A stretch of 64,000 nucleotides of DNA. Source: Paenibacillus sp. L3-i20. GTDB lineage: Bacteria; Bacillota; Bacilli; Paenibacillales; Paenibacillaceae. Positions within the stretch are counted from its first letter, which is position 1. Every line of letters begins with the position of its first letter. The position numbers and the translations under genes are program-made. Below, piece by piece: positions 45,951-55,502 of this stretch. Location: positions 62,001-126,000 of the forward strand of contig NZ_BQME02000001.1 of the NCBI RefSeq assembly GCF_022180385.2. Reading direction: 5' to 3'. The notes beneath the pieces were generated by a model. That model was not told the DNA's origin, did not search any database, and saw only the letters and a program-made list of their open reading frames with translations.

Positions 45951-46688
45951 TCAAGCGCACATTTCCGCTCTTAGCAGCAATTTGGAAAAGGACTGCACGG
46001 AGTCCACTTTCGTAAGTGGTGCGCCTTCCAACTGCTGTTTAATTTTTTGGTTTAATTGCTGCTCATTCATAAGCTCGCCCTCATAATAAAATGCCGCATA
46101 AAGCCCATCCTCATCCGCTCCTAGCTCCAACCTAAGAACTGACAATTCACCATTTCCCGATTTCACGGAGAAACGGTAAGCATTTATTATATGTATAAGC
46201 GTCTCTGCAATGCTCTCCGCATCAGGTGACAGCTCACTCAAATTAAGATCACCCTTTATATCGAGTTCAAGGGAAAGTGAGTTTGTTACCGTTCGGAAAG
46301 ATTGAATGAAGCTGATCAAAGATGGCACGCCAAGCTTCGCTACTGCGGTCTCCACAGCCATTCTTGCTATTATTTTTTCCACATATTGAATCGTCTTATC
46401 CGGCTTTCCCAATCTTGCATAACCAAAAAGTACTTGCAGATCGTTCATCCAGTCATGACGGTGGTGATTTAATGTTCTTATACTTGACGTTTGCATAGCT
46501 TGAATCGTTCTGGTCATTCGCTCTTGGTTGTCCTTGCGCTCTGCCCGAGTCCAAAATATTGCCGCAGTAATAATCCATAGAATCAAAATAACTATAAGCG
46601 GGCGATTGTCTGGCCATATTAGCGCTGTGCAGCTTGGGAGCACGCAAGATGCTGCTACATAATGCTTCGCTGTTGTAAAGCGTCCCAT
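45951..46688 (-). CDS. spo0B: Spo0B-like sporulation phosphotransferase with membrane anchor
   Basis: 245 residues. Residues about 8-46 hold two hydrophobic segments, unlike soluble B. subtilis Spo0B. Then comes the four-helix dimer motif [20 protein letters not shown], whose His takes the phosphoryl group from Spo0F for Spo0A, and a degenerate ATPase-like C-terminal domain (about 130-245). The His-Asp-Trp-x-Asn core also occurs in CitA/DcuS-type kinases, but the lack of ATP-binding N and G boxes and the position before obg identify Spo0B. A short GGTAGG precedes the ATG. Confidence 0.85.
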   Translation of the reverse strand: MGRFTTAKHYVAASCVLPSCTALIWPDNRPLIVILILWIITAAIFWTRAERKDNQERMTRTIQAMQTSSIRTLNHHRHDWMNDLQVLFGYARLGKPDKTIQYVEKIIARMAVETAVAKLGVPSLISFIQSFRTVTNSLSLELDIKGDLNLSELSPDAESIAETLIHIINAYRFSVKSGNGELSVLRLELGADEDGLYAAFYYEGELMNEQQLNQKIKQQLEGAPLTKVDSVQSFSKLLLRAEMCA

Positions 46689-46770
46689 TCCAAGAACCTA
46701 CCTTCTTCGATATTCCTAGCTTATCTAGTATATCATGCTTCATATTTCCGGTCATCTTCATAAATATAAC

Positions 46771-46807
46771 GAAAGCCCCGTGCCAAGCAATGCCGGCCGG
46801 GGCTTTT
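46771..46807. terminator. Terminator downstream of rpmA
   Basis: AAAGCCCC (46772-46779) pairs with GGGGCTTT (46799-46806), with further GC pairing toward the loop (CGGCC). It lies between rpmA and spo0B. Confidence 0.8.
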
Positions 46808-46813
46808 GTTTAT

Positions 46814-47125
46814 TTATGCTTCTACAGCTGCAGCTACTGGAGCTTGAACAACAGGGTATACGCTCACTTTTTTGCGATCGCGACCCCAACGTTCGAATTT
46901 AACTACTCCGTCTACTTTAGCGTAAAGTGTATCGTCTTTGCCGATACCAACGTTAGTTCCTGGGTGGATCTTCGTTCCGCGTTGACGGAACAAGATGCTT
47001 CCGCCAGAAACGGTTTGACCATCAGCACGTTTAGCGCCTAGACGCTTCGAATGTGAGTCACGACCGTTCTTTGTGGAACCTACACCTTTCTTGGATGCGA
47101 AAAGCTGAAGATTCAGTTTCAACAT
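46814..47125 (-). CDS. rpmA: 50S ribosomal protein L27, with cleavable N-terminal extension
   Basis: 103 residues. It starts [10 protein letters not shown], the Firmicute pre-sequence removed by Prp before SKKGVGS to expose the peptidyl-transferase tail. The core has [22 protein letters not shown] and [13 protein letters not shown]. The C-terminus has a short Ala/Val-rich tail. prp lies directly upstream, giving the usual rplU-prp-rpmA trio. Confidence 0.97.
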   Translation of the reverse strand: MLKLNLQLFASKKGVGSTKNGRDSHSKRLGAKRADGQTVSGGSILFRQRGTKIHPGTNVGIGKDDTLYAKVDGVVKFERWGRDRKKVSVYPVVQAPVAAAVEA

Positions 47126-47171
47126 GGTGTATCACTCCTTCCCTTAAATGTTACGTTGTACAAGGACAGCT

Positions 47172-47507
47172 TCAGCGAAGCTGCTCATGTACAACGACAT
47201 GCTTGCCGTATGATTTAGCGATAGTTTCGAGCATAACCGCCATCGACTCCAGAAGCAGTTGCATCCGTCCGTCTGCATCAGCATCCGGCAGAATAGGTAT
47301 ATCCGAAGATAACCAACCGTTCTTCATCGTGACCGGCAGCTCTACACCCGCCAACGTTTCTATTGCATTAACCGTGCCGATAGATACTGTCGACACGCCG
47401 GCACAGACGATATCTTTACCGGGCTTCGCATATTTAGCATGTCCTATGACCGCGAATGATACGATGCGCTTGTCACTGCCATTCCTAACAAATGTAACTG
47501 AGATCAT
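47172..47507 (-). CDS. prp: Ribosomal-processing cysteine protease Prp
   Basis: 111 residues. The catalytic pair is visible: His in VIGHAKYAKPG (near 23) and Cys in DIVCAGVSTV (near 35). It trims the N-terminus of L27. It sits between rplU and rpmA, 12 bases after rplU. Confidence 0.95.
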   Translation of the reverse strand: MISVTFVRNGSDKRIVSFAVIGHAKYAKPGKDIVCAGVSTVSIGTVNAIETLAGVELPVTMKNGWLSSDIPILPDADADGRMQLLLESMAVMLETIAKSYGKHVVVHEQLR

Positions 47508-47519
47508 AATAAAATCCTC

Positions 47520-47831
47520 TTACGCTTGGATTTTTTCGATTGTTACTTTCGTGTAAGGCTGACGATGACCTTGCTTGCGGCGATAGTTCTTTTTAGCTTT
47601 GTATTTGTAGACGATGATTTTTTGGCCTTTGCCGTGTTTCTCGACTTTGCCTGTAACTGTAGCGCCAGATACTAATGGAGCTCCTGTTACCAATCCGTCT
47701 TTGCCGGATACTGCCAATACGCGGTCGAAAGTTACGTTTTCACCTTCGCCTCCATCCAGTTTCTCGATGTAGATAACATCGCCTTGCTGAACTTTGTATT
47801 GCTTTCCGCCAGTTTCAATAATTGCGAACAT
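47520..47831 (-). CDS. rplU: 50S ribosomal protein L21
   Basis: 103 residues. Starts [15 protein letters not shown] and ends with [26 protein letters not shown], the typical basic RNA-binding tail. First gene of rplU-prp-rpmA, preceded by a leader of about 130 bases and a clear promoter. GGAGGTG stands before the ATG. Confidence 0.98.
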   Translation of the reverse strand: MFAIIETGGKQYKVQQGDVIYIEKLDGGEGENVTFDRVLAVSGKDGLVTGAPLVSGATVTGKVEKHGKGQKIIVYKYKAKKNYRRKQGHRQPYTKVTIEKIQA

Positions 47832-47961
47832 AGTTGGTGCACCTCCTTGTTTTCGAAGACTCGCCTAATTTAGGTGGCATTCAGCAATCGCCGATGCGCT
47901 TGTATACCTGATCGGAGCGGTACCTGCATGTCTGTATCAAAAGGCAATACGAAACACACAC
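47832..47961 (-). ncRNA. L21 leader (ribosomal protein autoregulatory 5' UTR)
   Basis: The - strand between promoter and rplU contains CAGACATGCAGGTACCGC, TACAAGCGCATCGGCG and GCCACCTAAATTAGGCGAG. This order of elements recalls the Rfam L21 leader of Bacilli, where L21 is thought to bind its own mRNA. Several short stems are visible (CCTAA/TTAGG). No terminator is seen, so control would be at translation or processing. Confidence 0.7.
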
Positions 47962-47967
47962 CCAATC

Positions 47968-47996
47968 AGTTTATCATATTAATAGGCGCTGTTCAA
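47968..47996 (-). promoter_or_regulatory. Sigma-A promoter of rplU-prp-rpmA
   Basis: On the - strand TTGAAC (47991-47996) and TAAACT (47968-47973) with a 17-base spacer, at the head of the L21 leader. Confidence 0.72.
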
Positions 47997-48067
47997 CCTT
48001 TTTATCATGATGTGTCCTATTTATTATACTTTATGTATCCTAATGGATAGCAAGATAAGTTCAAGCA

Positions 48068-49315
48068 CTATTTAGTAAAGCTCGACTGTTTGCCCGTACC
48101 GCTGCATACTTTACAATTTTCTTTCATCTGGTGAATAGCGTTTTCTCTCGCCTTTTTCCTTGTTAGTTCCATTAAACCAAGCTTCGTCCAGCCAACAATT
48201 GTGCATTTGGTTCCATCCAGCTTCGCTTCATCTGTCATACATAACAATATTTTTTGTCTGCTCTCTTCACGTTGCATATCAATAAAATCAATAATGATAA
48301 TTCCGCCGACATCCCTCACACGAAGCAGTCTTGAGATCAACTGTGCTGCTTCCATATTCGTTTGGAATACAGTGTCCTCTAAATTATCACTACCAACATA
48401 TTTTCCAGTGTTAACATCAATTACAGTTAGTGCCTCAGTATCTTCCCAAATAAGATATCCGCCGCTCCCCATTGGAATTCGCCTAGAGAAAGCCGTCGTA
48501 ACTTGTTCTGAAACTTTAAATTGTTGAAACATACTGCTTTTACCACGTTGCTCAAATAATTTAAGTTTCTCCTTAAGTGTAGGAGTCATATCTTGCAACA
48601 GCTTAGATGCTTCTTGAAACTTAGCAAAATTGTCAATCCACACTTCGTCCATGTCACGAGTTAACGTGTCGCGAAACGCTCTATGTAGTAAACCTGCTTC
48701 AGAGTGTAGTAGCTGTGGAGCAATCGCTTTAGAAATTGACCCTTGAATCGTGATCCAACGTTCTCTTAACTTCGTAACATCAGCACCGAGTGCTTCTTCA
48801 TCTTCACCTAATGCCGCTGTGCGCATAATGATGCCTTCTTCGCCAGTACGCAACTTCTCGCCAAGTAGACGAAGACGCTCCCGCTCCCCCTCGTTCCCGA
48901 TCTTTTTGGAAATACCTACGTAATCAGCACAAGGCATAAAAACAAGCCAGCGACCAGCCAAGTTGTAATGCGTTGTTACCCGAGCACCCTTGCCGCCAAG
49001 CGGATCTTTTATTACTTGTACAATGATTTCTTGTCCCACTACAGCAAGTTCACTAATTTCCGGTTTATTATGAGATTGCTTGTCCGCATGAGGATGAAGC
49101 ATATCATCGATATAAAGAAAAGCATTTCTCCCAAGTCCAATATCTACAAAAGCGGCTCCCATACCCGGAAGGACATTTACTATTCTTCCTTTGTAAACAT
49201 TGCCAACTAGGCTGACTCCGCCAGAACGCTCCATAAAAAATTCAACGAGCTTACCGTCATGCAGAACTGCTGTTTGCAGCATTTCCCCATCTACATGCAT
49301 CAGCATTTGCTTCAT
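48068..49315 (-). CDS. rng: Ribonuclease G/E family endoribonuclease
   Basis: 415 residues. An N-terminal S1-type RNA-binding domain (about 35-120, GNVYKGRIVNVLPGMGAAFVDIG), the catalytic region with VIDVNTGKYVG and IIIDFIDM holding the metal-binding Asp residues, and the zinc link CKVCSGTG at the C-terminus. It is the short RNase G form without the RNase E scaffold tail. It cuts single-stranded RNA. B. subtilis has no RNase E/G and uses RNase Y; this gene sits between spoIVFB and rplU. Confidence 0.93.
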   Translation of the reverse strand: MKQMLMHVDGEMLQTAVLHDGKLVEFFMERSGGVSLVGNVYKGRIVNVLPGMGAAFVDIGLGRNAFLYIDDMLHPHADKQSHNKPEISELAVVGQEIIVQVIKDPLGGKGARVTTHYNLAGRWLVFMPCADYVGISKKIGNEGERERLRLLGEKLRTGEEGIIMRTAALGEDEEALGADVTKLRERWITIQGSISKAIAPQLLHSEAGLLHRAFRDTLTRDMDEVWIDNFAKFQEASKLLQDMTPTLKEKLKLFEQRGKSSMFQQFKVSEQVTTAFSRRIPMGSGGYLIWEDTEALTVIDVNTGKYVGSDNLEDTVFQTNMEAAQLISRLLRVRDVGGIIIIDFIDMQREESRQKILLCMTDEAKLDGTKCTIVGWTKLGLMELTRKKARENAIHQMKENCKVCSGTGKQSSFTK

Positions 49316-49353
49316 GATCAGATAGTCACCCCCATCATTACTTTTCTTATAGT

Positions 49354-50235
49354 TTAACTGAAAAGTTCCTTTACTGCACGATGGGGATTAAGGCCAGACA
49401 AACAACCCTCGACAATTCGTTGCTCTGTCAACACTTGCAATTCTACTGCGGCAGGCTGGATCACATAAACGATATGATATCTTTCTCTTCTAAATAACCG
49501 AGTAACTGACAAAATAGACTGTTGCCCGCTAACGATTATAGGGCTTACCGGCTTTCCCCTATGTTGCGCGAAGTCTGATGCTGCCTCACGATGTGTTAAG
49601 AAGCGATAAAAAAGAAACGGAATATTTCGATTATAAGTCCAATTCGTTACAAGTAGAAATATGCCGACAACAAGTAAATTAGCTTGTATTCCTCTACCTT
49701 CCATTAACAATGGCAGAAAGGCTCCTGCAATCATTAATGCACTGAACAACAAGCTAATTCGGGCGGTCCACCGCAATGTACGATAATAATTCAGACAATA
49801 GCAAAGCAATGCATGCAACAGCTTGCCTCCGTCTAACGGTTGGATAGGTAACAAATTGAACAAAGCGATCATTAGATTAGCTTGTGCTACATATTGTCCC
49901 CACTGGTTATCCCAAAGACCTAATGCACCTAGTCCCCATGCAAGCAACCCCATCCACACATTTTGCAATGGTCCAGCAATCGCTACTAATGCCTCTTCCT
50001 TCGCTGATAGTCCTCCTGCATCTTCAACTTCTGCAACTCCGCCAAAGGGTAGCAATTTCACTTCTTTTATCTTCCACCCAAAGCTTCTTGCAACTACAAC
50101 ATGACCTAGCTCATGTACCACAACGATTACGAACAACGTAAGCAGTTCTACAAAATATCCCGTCATTGCCGATGCAAGCATAACCATTACAAACAGAGGG
50201 TGTACCGACCAAATGATGCCTCGCCATTTAATCAA
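49354..50235 (-). CDS. spoIVFB: SpoIVFB-like intramembrane metalloprotease (M50)
   Basis: 293 residues with about five or six helices. HELGHVVVARSFGW (near 42) is the HExxH zinc site and NLLPIQPLDGGKLL (near 132) supplies the third ligand Asp. The C-terminal part (about 215-290) resembles a CBS-like regulatory domain. In B. subtilis SpoIVFB cleaves pro-sigma-K in the mother cell. It overlaps the end of spoIVFA by eight bases. Confidence 0.92.
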   Translation of the reverse strand: MIKWRGIIWSVHPLFVMVMLASAMTGYFVELLTLFVIVVVHELGHVVVARSFGWKIKEVKLLPFGGVAEVEDAGGLSAKEEALVAIAGPLQNVWMGLLAWGLGALGLWDNQWGQYVAQANLMIALFNLLPIQPLDGGKLLHALLCYCLNYYRTLRWTARISLLFSALMIAGAFLPLLMEGRGIQANLLVVGIFLLVTNWTYNRNIPFLFYRFLTHREAASDFAQHRGKPVSPIIVSGQQSILSVTRLFRRERYHIVYVIQPAAVELQVLTEQRIVEGCLSGLNPHRAVKELFS

Positions 50236-51214
50236 TCGGTATCACGTCCACCGGGTCCAAGTATCGATCATTTTGCTTAATAGCAAAGTACAGTAGGCTA
50301 TGTTCACCTGCCTTTGATTTGGGCAAATGACCTATTGTGTCACCTGCTTCCACCCAATCATTGACCGCAACATTCGTTGAGGCTAACTTCCCATAAATCG
50401 TTATCCGACTGTTTGCATGTTGAATAAGAACGCGGTCTTGTTCCGCTGTAACTTGAATAACTCTACCTGTTTCTACTGCTGCAACTTCCGCTTGTGAAGC
50501 ACCTGCGAGCTCCACTCCACTTAGAAGATCTGCAAAACTTCTAATAATCGAAGCATCTGCAAGCGGAGAGATAACCGAAGACTTGATTGTCCCATCTACG
50601 AGGGTAGCATCTCCGGACTCTTCGCCAAATATCGGAATAAATGATGGCGCTCCATCAAAAACTTCCCTATACCACAACGCCGCTGAAGCAAAATCAATTT
50701 CATCAGTCAACGCCTGTTTCACAAAAGTTTGACCTTTGGCAGTCCATTCATGATTATATTGAAACATAGCCCACACCCCGCCAAAGAGAAGCGCAGATAT
50801 GACGAGCTTCCAAGTCATTTCCTTTTGAAATCTTCCCCGGCCATTTTTAGGCGGATCACTTCGCTCATTATACAGCGGAGCAGACTTCACAAAGCTTCGG
50901 GGTGAGTTCGTATGAGCTTTCTCCTCGTCCCAGGCTGCCCAAGGATTCGGATTCCTCTTCCATGAAAGTTCTGGGTCAAGGCCATCCACAGCGCTGAAGG
51001 AAGGTGGCGGCAACGGTATTTTTTCTAAATCAATTATTGAATGATACGGAAATTCATCTTCGAATGTAAGACTTGTTTTCTTTTTTGAATGGAAATCATC
51101 CTCATTACTTTGCTTCTTTATTGCTTCACTTTCGGGTGATAAGTTATTGTATTCATCAAGCAAGCTCCTTATCTTCTGATGCCTGCGCTGTCTCACATCA
51201 TCAATTAGTCCCAT
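50228..51214 (-). CDS. spoIVFA: SpoIVFA-like M23-domain protein
   Basis: 328 residues. A long charged cytoplasmic part (about 1-145), a single helix (about 148-166, VISALLFGGVWAMFQY), an extracytoplasmic linker and a LytM/M23-like domain (about 235-325, with GRVIQVTAEQDRVLIQH and HSLLYFAIK). The zinc-site residues of active M23 enzymes are not complete, as expected for SpoIVFA, which anchors and inhibits SpoIVFB. Directly upstream of spoIVFB. Confidence 0.9.
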   Translation of the reverse strand: MGLIDDVRQRRHQKIRSLLDEYNNLSPESEAIKKQSNEDDFHSKKKTSLTFEDEFPYHSIIDLEKIPLPPPSFSAVDGLDPELSWKRNPNPWAAWDEEKAHTNSPRSFVKSAPLYNERSDPPKNGRGRFQKEMTWKLVISALLFGGVWAMFQYNHEWTAKGQTFVKQALTDEIDFASAALWYREVFDGAPSFIPIFGEESGDATLVDGTIKSSVISPLADASIIRSFADLLSGVELAGASQAEVAAVETGRVIQVTAEQDRVLIQHANSRITIYGKLASTNVAVNDWVEAGDTIGHLPKSKAGEHSLLYFAIKQNDRYLDPVDVIPID

Positions 51215-51320
51215 TTAAATTCCACCCCGCCTCTTCCATTAAGCTCTATTTGAGAGCTTGTTCTCATACTACATAGTTATGAGTTCAAATAGACAAGTAT
51301 GCGGGGGAGACAAATAAAAG

Positions 51321-51362
51321 AAGCATTACCCGACTAGGAGAAACTCCTAGCAAGTAATGCTA
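51321..51362. terminator. Terminator between rodA and spoIVFA
   Basis: AGCATTAC (51322-51329) and GTAATGCT (51354-51361) enclose a second stem CTAGGAG/CTCCTAG (51334-51340, 51344-51350). The A-rich left side gives CTTTTATTTG on the - strand. It ends the mre-min-rodA transcript. Confidence 0.82.
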
Positions 51363-51374
51363 ATGAATGGGCTC

Positions 51375-52526
51375 TTATTCAGCAAGCTCGTATACTTCCT
51401 GATGTGCTTTTATACTGAATACAAGGCCGATAGACGCCATATTCAGTAATAACGAAGTACCGCCATAACTAATGAAAGGAAGCGTAATACCAGTAATCGG
51501 CATCAAACCAATCATCATTCCAATGTTCTGGAATACTTGGAACACAAACATGGACACGATTCCTATAATGATATAAGAGGCTCGCCTGTCGAAGCATTTA
51601 AATGCAATCATAATCATCCGATAAATAAGAAAGAAATAAAGCATTAGTAATATCGCTGATCCTTGGAAACCAAATTCTTCTCCGATAACAACGAAAATCG
51701 AATCTGAATATGGGTATGGAACGAATCCACCGTTTTTCATATCGCCTTCCATAAATCCATCTCCGCTAAGTCCACCAGAGCCGATAGCTATTTGAGCATT
51801 TTTCGACTGATGTAAAGCGCTAGTGCTTGCTTCGCCTGGATTGACAAAAGTGTTGATTCGCTCATACCAATGGTACCTATTCTTTTCAATCATATAGTCT
51901 TTAATTTCTTCATTAAACGTATTGAACAGAAACATAAACAACATAATGCCTGCCACAACGATTCCGAGACCCATTGCGACATGAGAATATTTCACATTAC
52001 CAATCCACAACATGCCTAATACAATGACTAGGAAAATGATCGCATTCCCCAAGTCCGGCTGAATCATGACAAGTAAAAACGGCAGGAATGCAAATGCCCC
52101 AATCGTGAGCAAATCATTAGTAAAGTTTAGCTTATCGCCCTGTCGTCGACCCAATAAGTAAGCTATCCCAATGATCAAAATAATTTTCATCAGCTCTGCT
52201 GGCTGAAATGAAAAACTACCAAACCTAAACCAACCCTTGGCGCTGTTAACTTCTGCACCGAAGAAATAAACAAGGATTAACAACGTAACACCAATTCCGT
52301 ACAGTACATGCCACAACTTCAATATGATTCGATAATCAAATAGAACAGATGCGATAGCTACAACAAATCCCACACCAAAATAAATGAGATGTAACTTTTC
52401 TTTGCCGTGATAGGTTGGATTGGGATCATTGGCAGTAGCACTGTATATAGCAACCGTGCTAATCAGCATAAGACAAACTAGAATGAACAGAATACCCCAA
52501 TCTAGCTTTTTCAATTTGTTGAGCAC
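51375..52526 (-). CDS. rodA: Rod-shape SEDS protein (RodA/FtsW family)
   Basis: 383 residues with about ten helices. SEDS signatures: FGSFSFQPAELMKI near 105, MIQPDLGNAIIFL near 160, and SIFVVIGEEFGFQGS in the large loop near 285, followed by ITGITLPFISYGGTSLLLNM. SEDS proteins are peptidoglycan glycosyltransferases; RodA works in cell elongation. Placement directly after minD, in the mre-min run, supports RodA rather than FtsW or SpoVE. Confidence 0.9.
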   Translation of the reverse strand: MLNKLKKLDWGILFILVCLMLISTVAIYSATANDPNPTYHGKEKLHLIYFGVGFVVAIASVLFDYRIILKLWHVLYGIGVTLLILVYFFGAEVNSAKGWFRFGSFSFQPAELMKIILIIGIAYLLGRRQGDKLNFTNDLLTIGAFAFLPFLLVMIQPDLGNAIIFLVIVLGMLWIGNVKYSHVAMGLGIVVAGIMLFMFLFNTFNEEIKDYMIEKNRYHWYERINTFVNPGEASTSALHQSKNAQIAIGSGGLSGDGFMEGDMKNGGFVPYPYSDSIFVVIGEEFGFQGSAILLMLYFFLIYRMIMIAFKCFDRRASYIIIGIVSMFVFQVFQNIGMMIGLMPITGITLPFISYGGTSLLLNMASIGLVFSIKAHQEVYELAE

Positions 52527-52533
52527 TAGGCGA

Positions 52534-53325
52534 TCATCCTATTCCAAGAAACTTACGGAAGCGTTTGAATGCCCCCGCTTTCTCGTCAAGCAGCATAAGC
52601 GGAACCATATCCCCTAGTATGCGACGGGCGATATTCCGATATGCGATAGCTGCTCGTGAAGCAGGGTTCATAACGGTAGGCTCACCGCTGTTAGATGCAG
52701 AAATTACTTTTTCATCATCAGGTACAATTCCAACTAAATCAATAGCAAGAACTTGACAAATTTCATCAATATCCAGCATTTCTCCATTCTTCACCATCGC
52801 ATGGCGAATACGGTTAATGACAAGTTTGGATGGTATTTTCTCCCCTTCAAGCAAGCCAATTACACGATCTGCATCACGCACTGCTGCATTCTCAGGGGTA
52901 GTAACTACGATTGCACGATCCGCCCCAGCTATTGCATTACGGAAACCTTGCTCAATTCCAGCCGGACAATCAATAATTACATAATCATGCGACTGTTTTA
53001 ATTCAAGCACAATCTCTCGTATTTGTTCAGGAGTAACGGAATCTTTATCTTTTGTTTGTGCTGCTGGCAACATATATAGCTCGTCGAAACGTTTATCTTT
53101 TACAAGAGCTTGATTAAGACGGCATCGACCTTCAGCTACGTCAACTAGATCATATATTATTCTATTTTCCAAACCCATTACGACGTCAAGGTTGCGAAGG
53201 CCAATATCAGTATCTACCAAACATACTTTTTTCCCAAGTAGTGCCAAGGCAGTACCGACATTCGCCGAGGTAGTCGTTTTACCAACCCCACCTTTACCCG
53301 AAGTTACAACAATCGCTTCTCCCAT
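52534..53325 (-). CDS. minD: Septum site-determining protein MinD
   Basis: 263 residues. Deviant Walker A SGKGGVGKTTTSAN at 9-22, switch motifs DTDIGLRNLDVVMG and IIDCPAGIEQGF, and a C-terminal amphipathic membrane-targeting helix (GAFKRFRKFLGI). It recruits MinC to the membrane. It follows minC by three bases. Confidence 0.98.
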   Translation of the reverse strand: MGEAIVVTSGKGGVGKTTTSANVGTALALLGKKVCLVDTDIGLRNLDVVMGLENRIIYDLVDVAEGRCRLNQALVKDKRFDELYMLPAAQTKDKDSVTPEQIREIVLELKQSHDYVIIDCPAGIEQGFRNAIAGADRAIVVTTPENAAVRDADRVIGLLEGEKIPSKLVINRIRHAMVKNGEMLDIDEICQVLAIDLVGIVPDDEKVISASNSGEPTVMNPASRAAIAYRNIARRILGDMVPLMLLDEKAGAFKRFRKFLGIG

Positions 53326-53328
53326 GCT

Positions 53329-53994
53329 CTACACTCCTTTAAACATTATAGGGTTATGCCTTATGCGGAATAATTGCGAAAGTTTATCAATCTGCATTTG
53401 TCCTTCAATGAGATAAGCGAATTCCATAGCAGCATCGCCGGTAAGCCATTCTTCCGGTGGTCTACTAACGACACCCGCTATCCGCAATTGAGTTGGACGC
53501 ATTAATGACGTCGCGATAATAACATCTTGACGTCCCCCTATTCCGGCATGTGCCATTCCCTTTAGTGCACCCATCACATATATATCACCTGTACACAACA
53601 AAGTGCCACCTGGGTTTACGTCACCAATCAACAACAGATCTCCGTCATGCTCTAAAGTTTGACCGGAACGAACAATTGAAGTTACTACGTGCGGTTGTAC
53701 TTTTAATGCAGCCTCATTGGGAGCCGATGTTGCCTCCGATTCTATGGAGCCGATCATTAGGTTTCCTTGAGCGCGAATAATAGCAGCAAGCTGTTCCTTT
53801 TGTTCATCCGTTATTTCTCTTGTGCCAAGCTTAACATGGATATGTACAAGCGGACCAGTCAAAAGCTGTTGGTGGGTTTTTTCCAATTTATATTGCAATT
53901 CGGCTAGCAATGTTTCGAATGCACATTGATCGTCGAGAAGGAACAGAAGACCTTCCTTGACACCTTTAATCATTATATGTTGCTTCTCGGTCAC
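53329..53994 (-). CDS. minC: Septum site-determining protein MinC
   Basis: 221 residues from a GTG at 53994 with GGGAGG seven bases upstream; the frame is open to 54048 without a site. A variable N-terminal FtsZ-binding domain (about 1-95) and a conserved right-handed beta-helix C-terminal domain (SGQTLEHDGDLLLIGDVNPGG and RIAGVVSRPPE). It blocks FtsZ assembly away from mid-cell. Confidence 0.95.
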   Translation of the reverse strand: MTEKQHIMIKGVKEGLLFLLDDQCAFETLLAELQYKLEKTHQQLLTGPLVHIHVKLGTREITDEQKEQLAAIIRAQGNLMIGSIESEATSAPNEAALKVQPHVVTSIVRSGQTLEHDGDLLLIGDVNPGGTLLCTGDIYVMGALKGMAHAGIGGRQDVIIATSLMRPTQLRIAGVVSRPPEEWLTGDAAMEFAYLIEGQMQIDKLSQLFRIRHNPIMFKGV

Positions 53995-54059
53995 AATCGT
54001 CCCTCCCCAACCTATTGAATTCTTGCTAACTGACCAGTTTTCCTGCATTAACTACCCAT

Positions 54060-54584
54060 TTATTCCTCATCTTTCTCTGAGCTAGAAGCAACCCTCGACT
54101 CAAACATCCGTCTAACTGGCACATAACAAAGCAAAGCAAACGCCAGCTGTAGAAATAGACTAGGTAAAATATGATTAAGCAACGCCCATGCATAGTCAAC
54201 ATTTGAAATTCTGAACACTTTGTAAATAAAAAATAAGGTCGTGTCGTACAGAATGCAAGCAAATCCTACTACAGTTAACGCCATCATTATCGTTACCCGC
54301 TTACGTTCAAGCAGCATCCCAGTAAAATAGCCTATTAATCCCATAATAAAGAAATGCGCACCAAGCAAATGACCGTAATAAACAATATCTTGCAACAATC
54401 CAAAACCTGCTCCTAACAAAAGAGCTTGGTGTCGGCTGCCGTACAGGGCAGAAAATAATACGATCACAAAAACAAAATGCGGTATGATGCGGTCGCCGAA
54501 CCCATCCGGAATGAACCAAGGAATGAGCGTACCTTCTATAACAAACAGAAGCAAGATAAGGCAAACGATCCGGTTCATACTCAT
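54060..54584 (-). CDS. mreD: Rod shape-determining protein MreD
   Basis: 174 residues with five or six hydrophobic segments, including LYGSRHQALLLGAGFGLLQDIVYYG, the MreD-typical loop. It overlaps mreC by four bases. Identity rests on hydrophobic pattern and the mreB-mreC-mreD order. Confidence 0.9.
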   Translation of the reverse strand: MSMNRIVCLILLLFVIEGTLIPWFIPDGFGDRIIPHFVFVIVLFSALYGSRHQALLLGAGFGLLQDIVYYGHLLGAHFFIMGLIGYFTGMLLERKRVTIMMALTVVGFACILYDTTLFFIYKVFRISNVDYAWALLNHILPSLFLQLAFALLCYVPVRRMFESRVASSSEKDEE

Positions 54585-55465
54585 TGATCTTGCCCCTCTA
54601 CTTCGGGAACTTGAACAACAAATACTTCCGTTAAATGATCAAAACTTGTCGCAAGCTTGATCGTTGCTGTATAGGTAAGACCAAAATCACCAACCTGCTT
54701 CGTTTCAATCGTTCCGATACGAATTCCCCTAGGATACACATTACCAAGCCCTGAAGTTATAGCCGTATCACCAATTTCCATTTTGTCATTTTCTGCAATC
54801 TTTGTCATAACAAGTCTTTTTGTTTCCTTGTCATAACTGCTCAGAATACCAAATGATTCATTTTCTCTGCCCTCAATTGTAGCGGCAATGGAATTAAAGG
54901 TTGGTGATGTTTCATTCAGCTCCGTAATAGGTGTAATTGTTGCAGTGAATGGTGTAACGGAACTAACTAGTCCAACAAGACCATCTACTGTTGTAACTGC
55001 CATATTCGGTTTAATGCCATTTTTTGAACCTACATTAATATTCATCGTACGATTGTTCGCATCATTACTTACCGAAATAACTTGTGCAATTATATAATTG
55101 TAATCGTATAACTGCTTTTGCTGCTCGGTAAATTTAAGTTCTTCTTTCAGACGCTCATTCTCATCTTCGATAAAATTGTATGCCATTTTGTCTCGTGCGT
55201 AGGCAGCAGCAGTAAGTCGAAGCTGCTCATTTTCCTCGTAAAGCTCATCCAAATTTCTTATATCCTCAAAGAAGCCCGCTATATAGCCAGCGGGCTTGTA
55301 AAACCACTGCTGCACATAACCAGAGGCATCTTTAATAAATTTCTCTGGCCATGTCAGCTCTTTGCGATCACTCAGCGAGAAGCCGATGATCGCAATGAAC
55401 AATATCAACCCGATCATAAGCATTATGACTCGCTTATTCCTCATTAGATTAAACAGCCCGACCAC
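54581..55465 (-). CDS. mreC: Cell shape-determining protein MreC
   Basis: 294 residues. One N-terminal helix (about 12-30), a coiled coil (about 68-115) and a beta-rich domain with VGSKNGIKPNMAVTTVDGLVGLV and GDTAITSGLGNVYPRGIRIGTI. It scaffolds the elongation complex outside the membrane. It follows mreB by 37 bases. Confidence 0.95.
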   Translation of the reverse strand: MVGLFNLMRNKRVIMLMIGLILFIAIIGFSLSDRKELTWPEKFIKDASGYVQQWFYKPAGYIAGFFEDIRNLDELYEENEQLRLTAAAYARDKMAYNFIEDENERLKEELKFTEQQKQLYDYNYIIAQVISVSNDANNRTMNINVGSKNGIKPNMAVTTVDGLVGLVSSVTPFTATITPITELNETSPTFNSIAATIEGRENESFGILSSYDKETKRLVMTKIAENDKMEIGDTAITSGLGNVYPRGIRIGTIETKQVGDFGLTYTATIKLATSFDHLTEVFVVQVPEVEGQDQ

Positions 55466-55502
55466 CTGCCCATCTCATATCCGTTCGTTTGTCCGTTACA
55501 TA

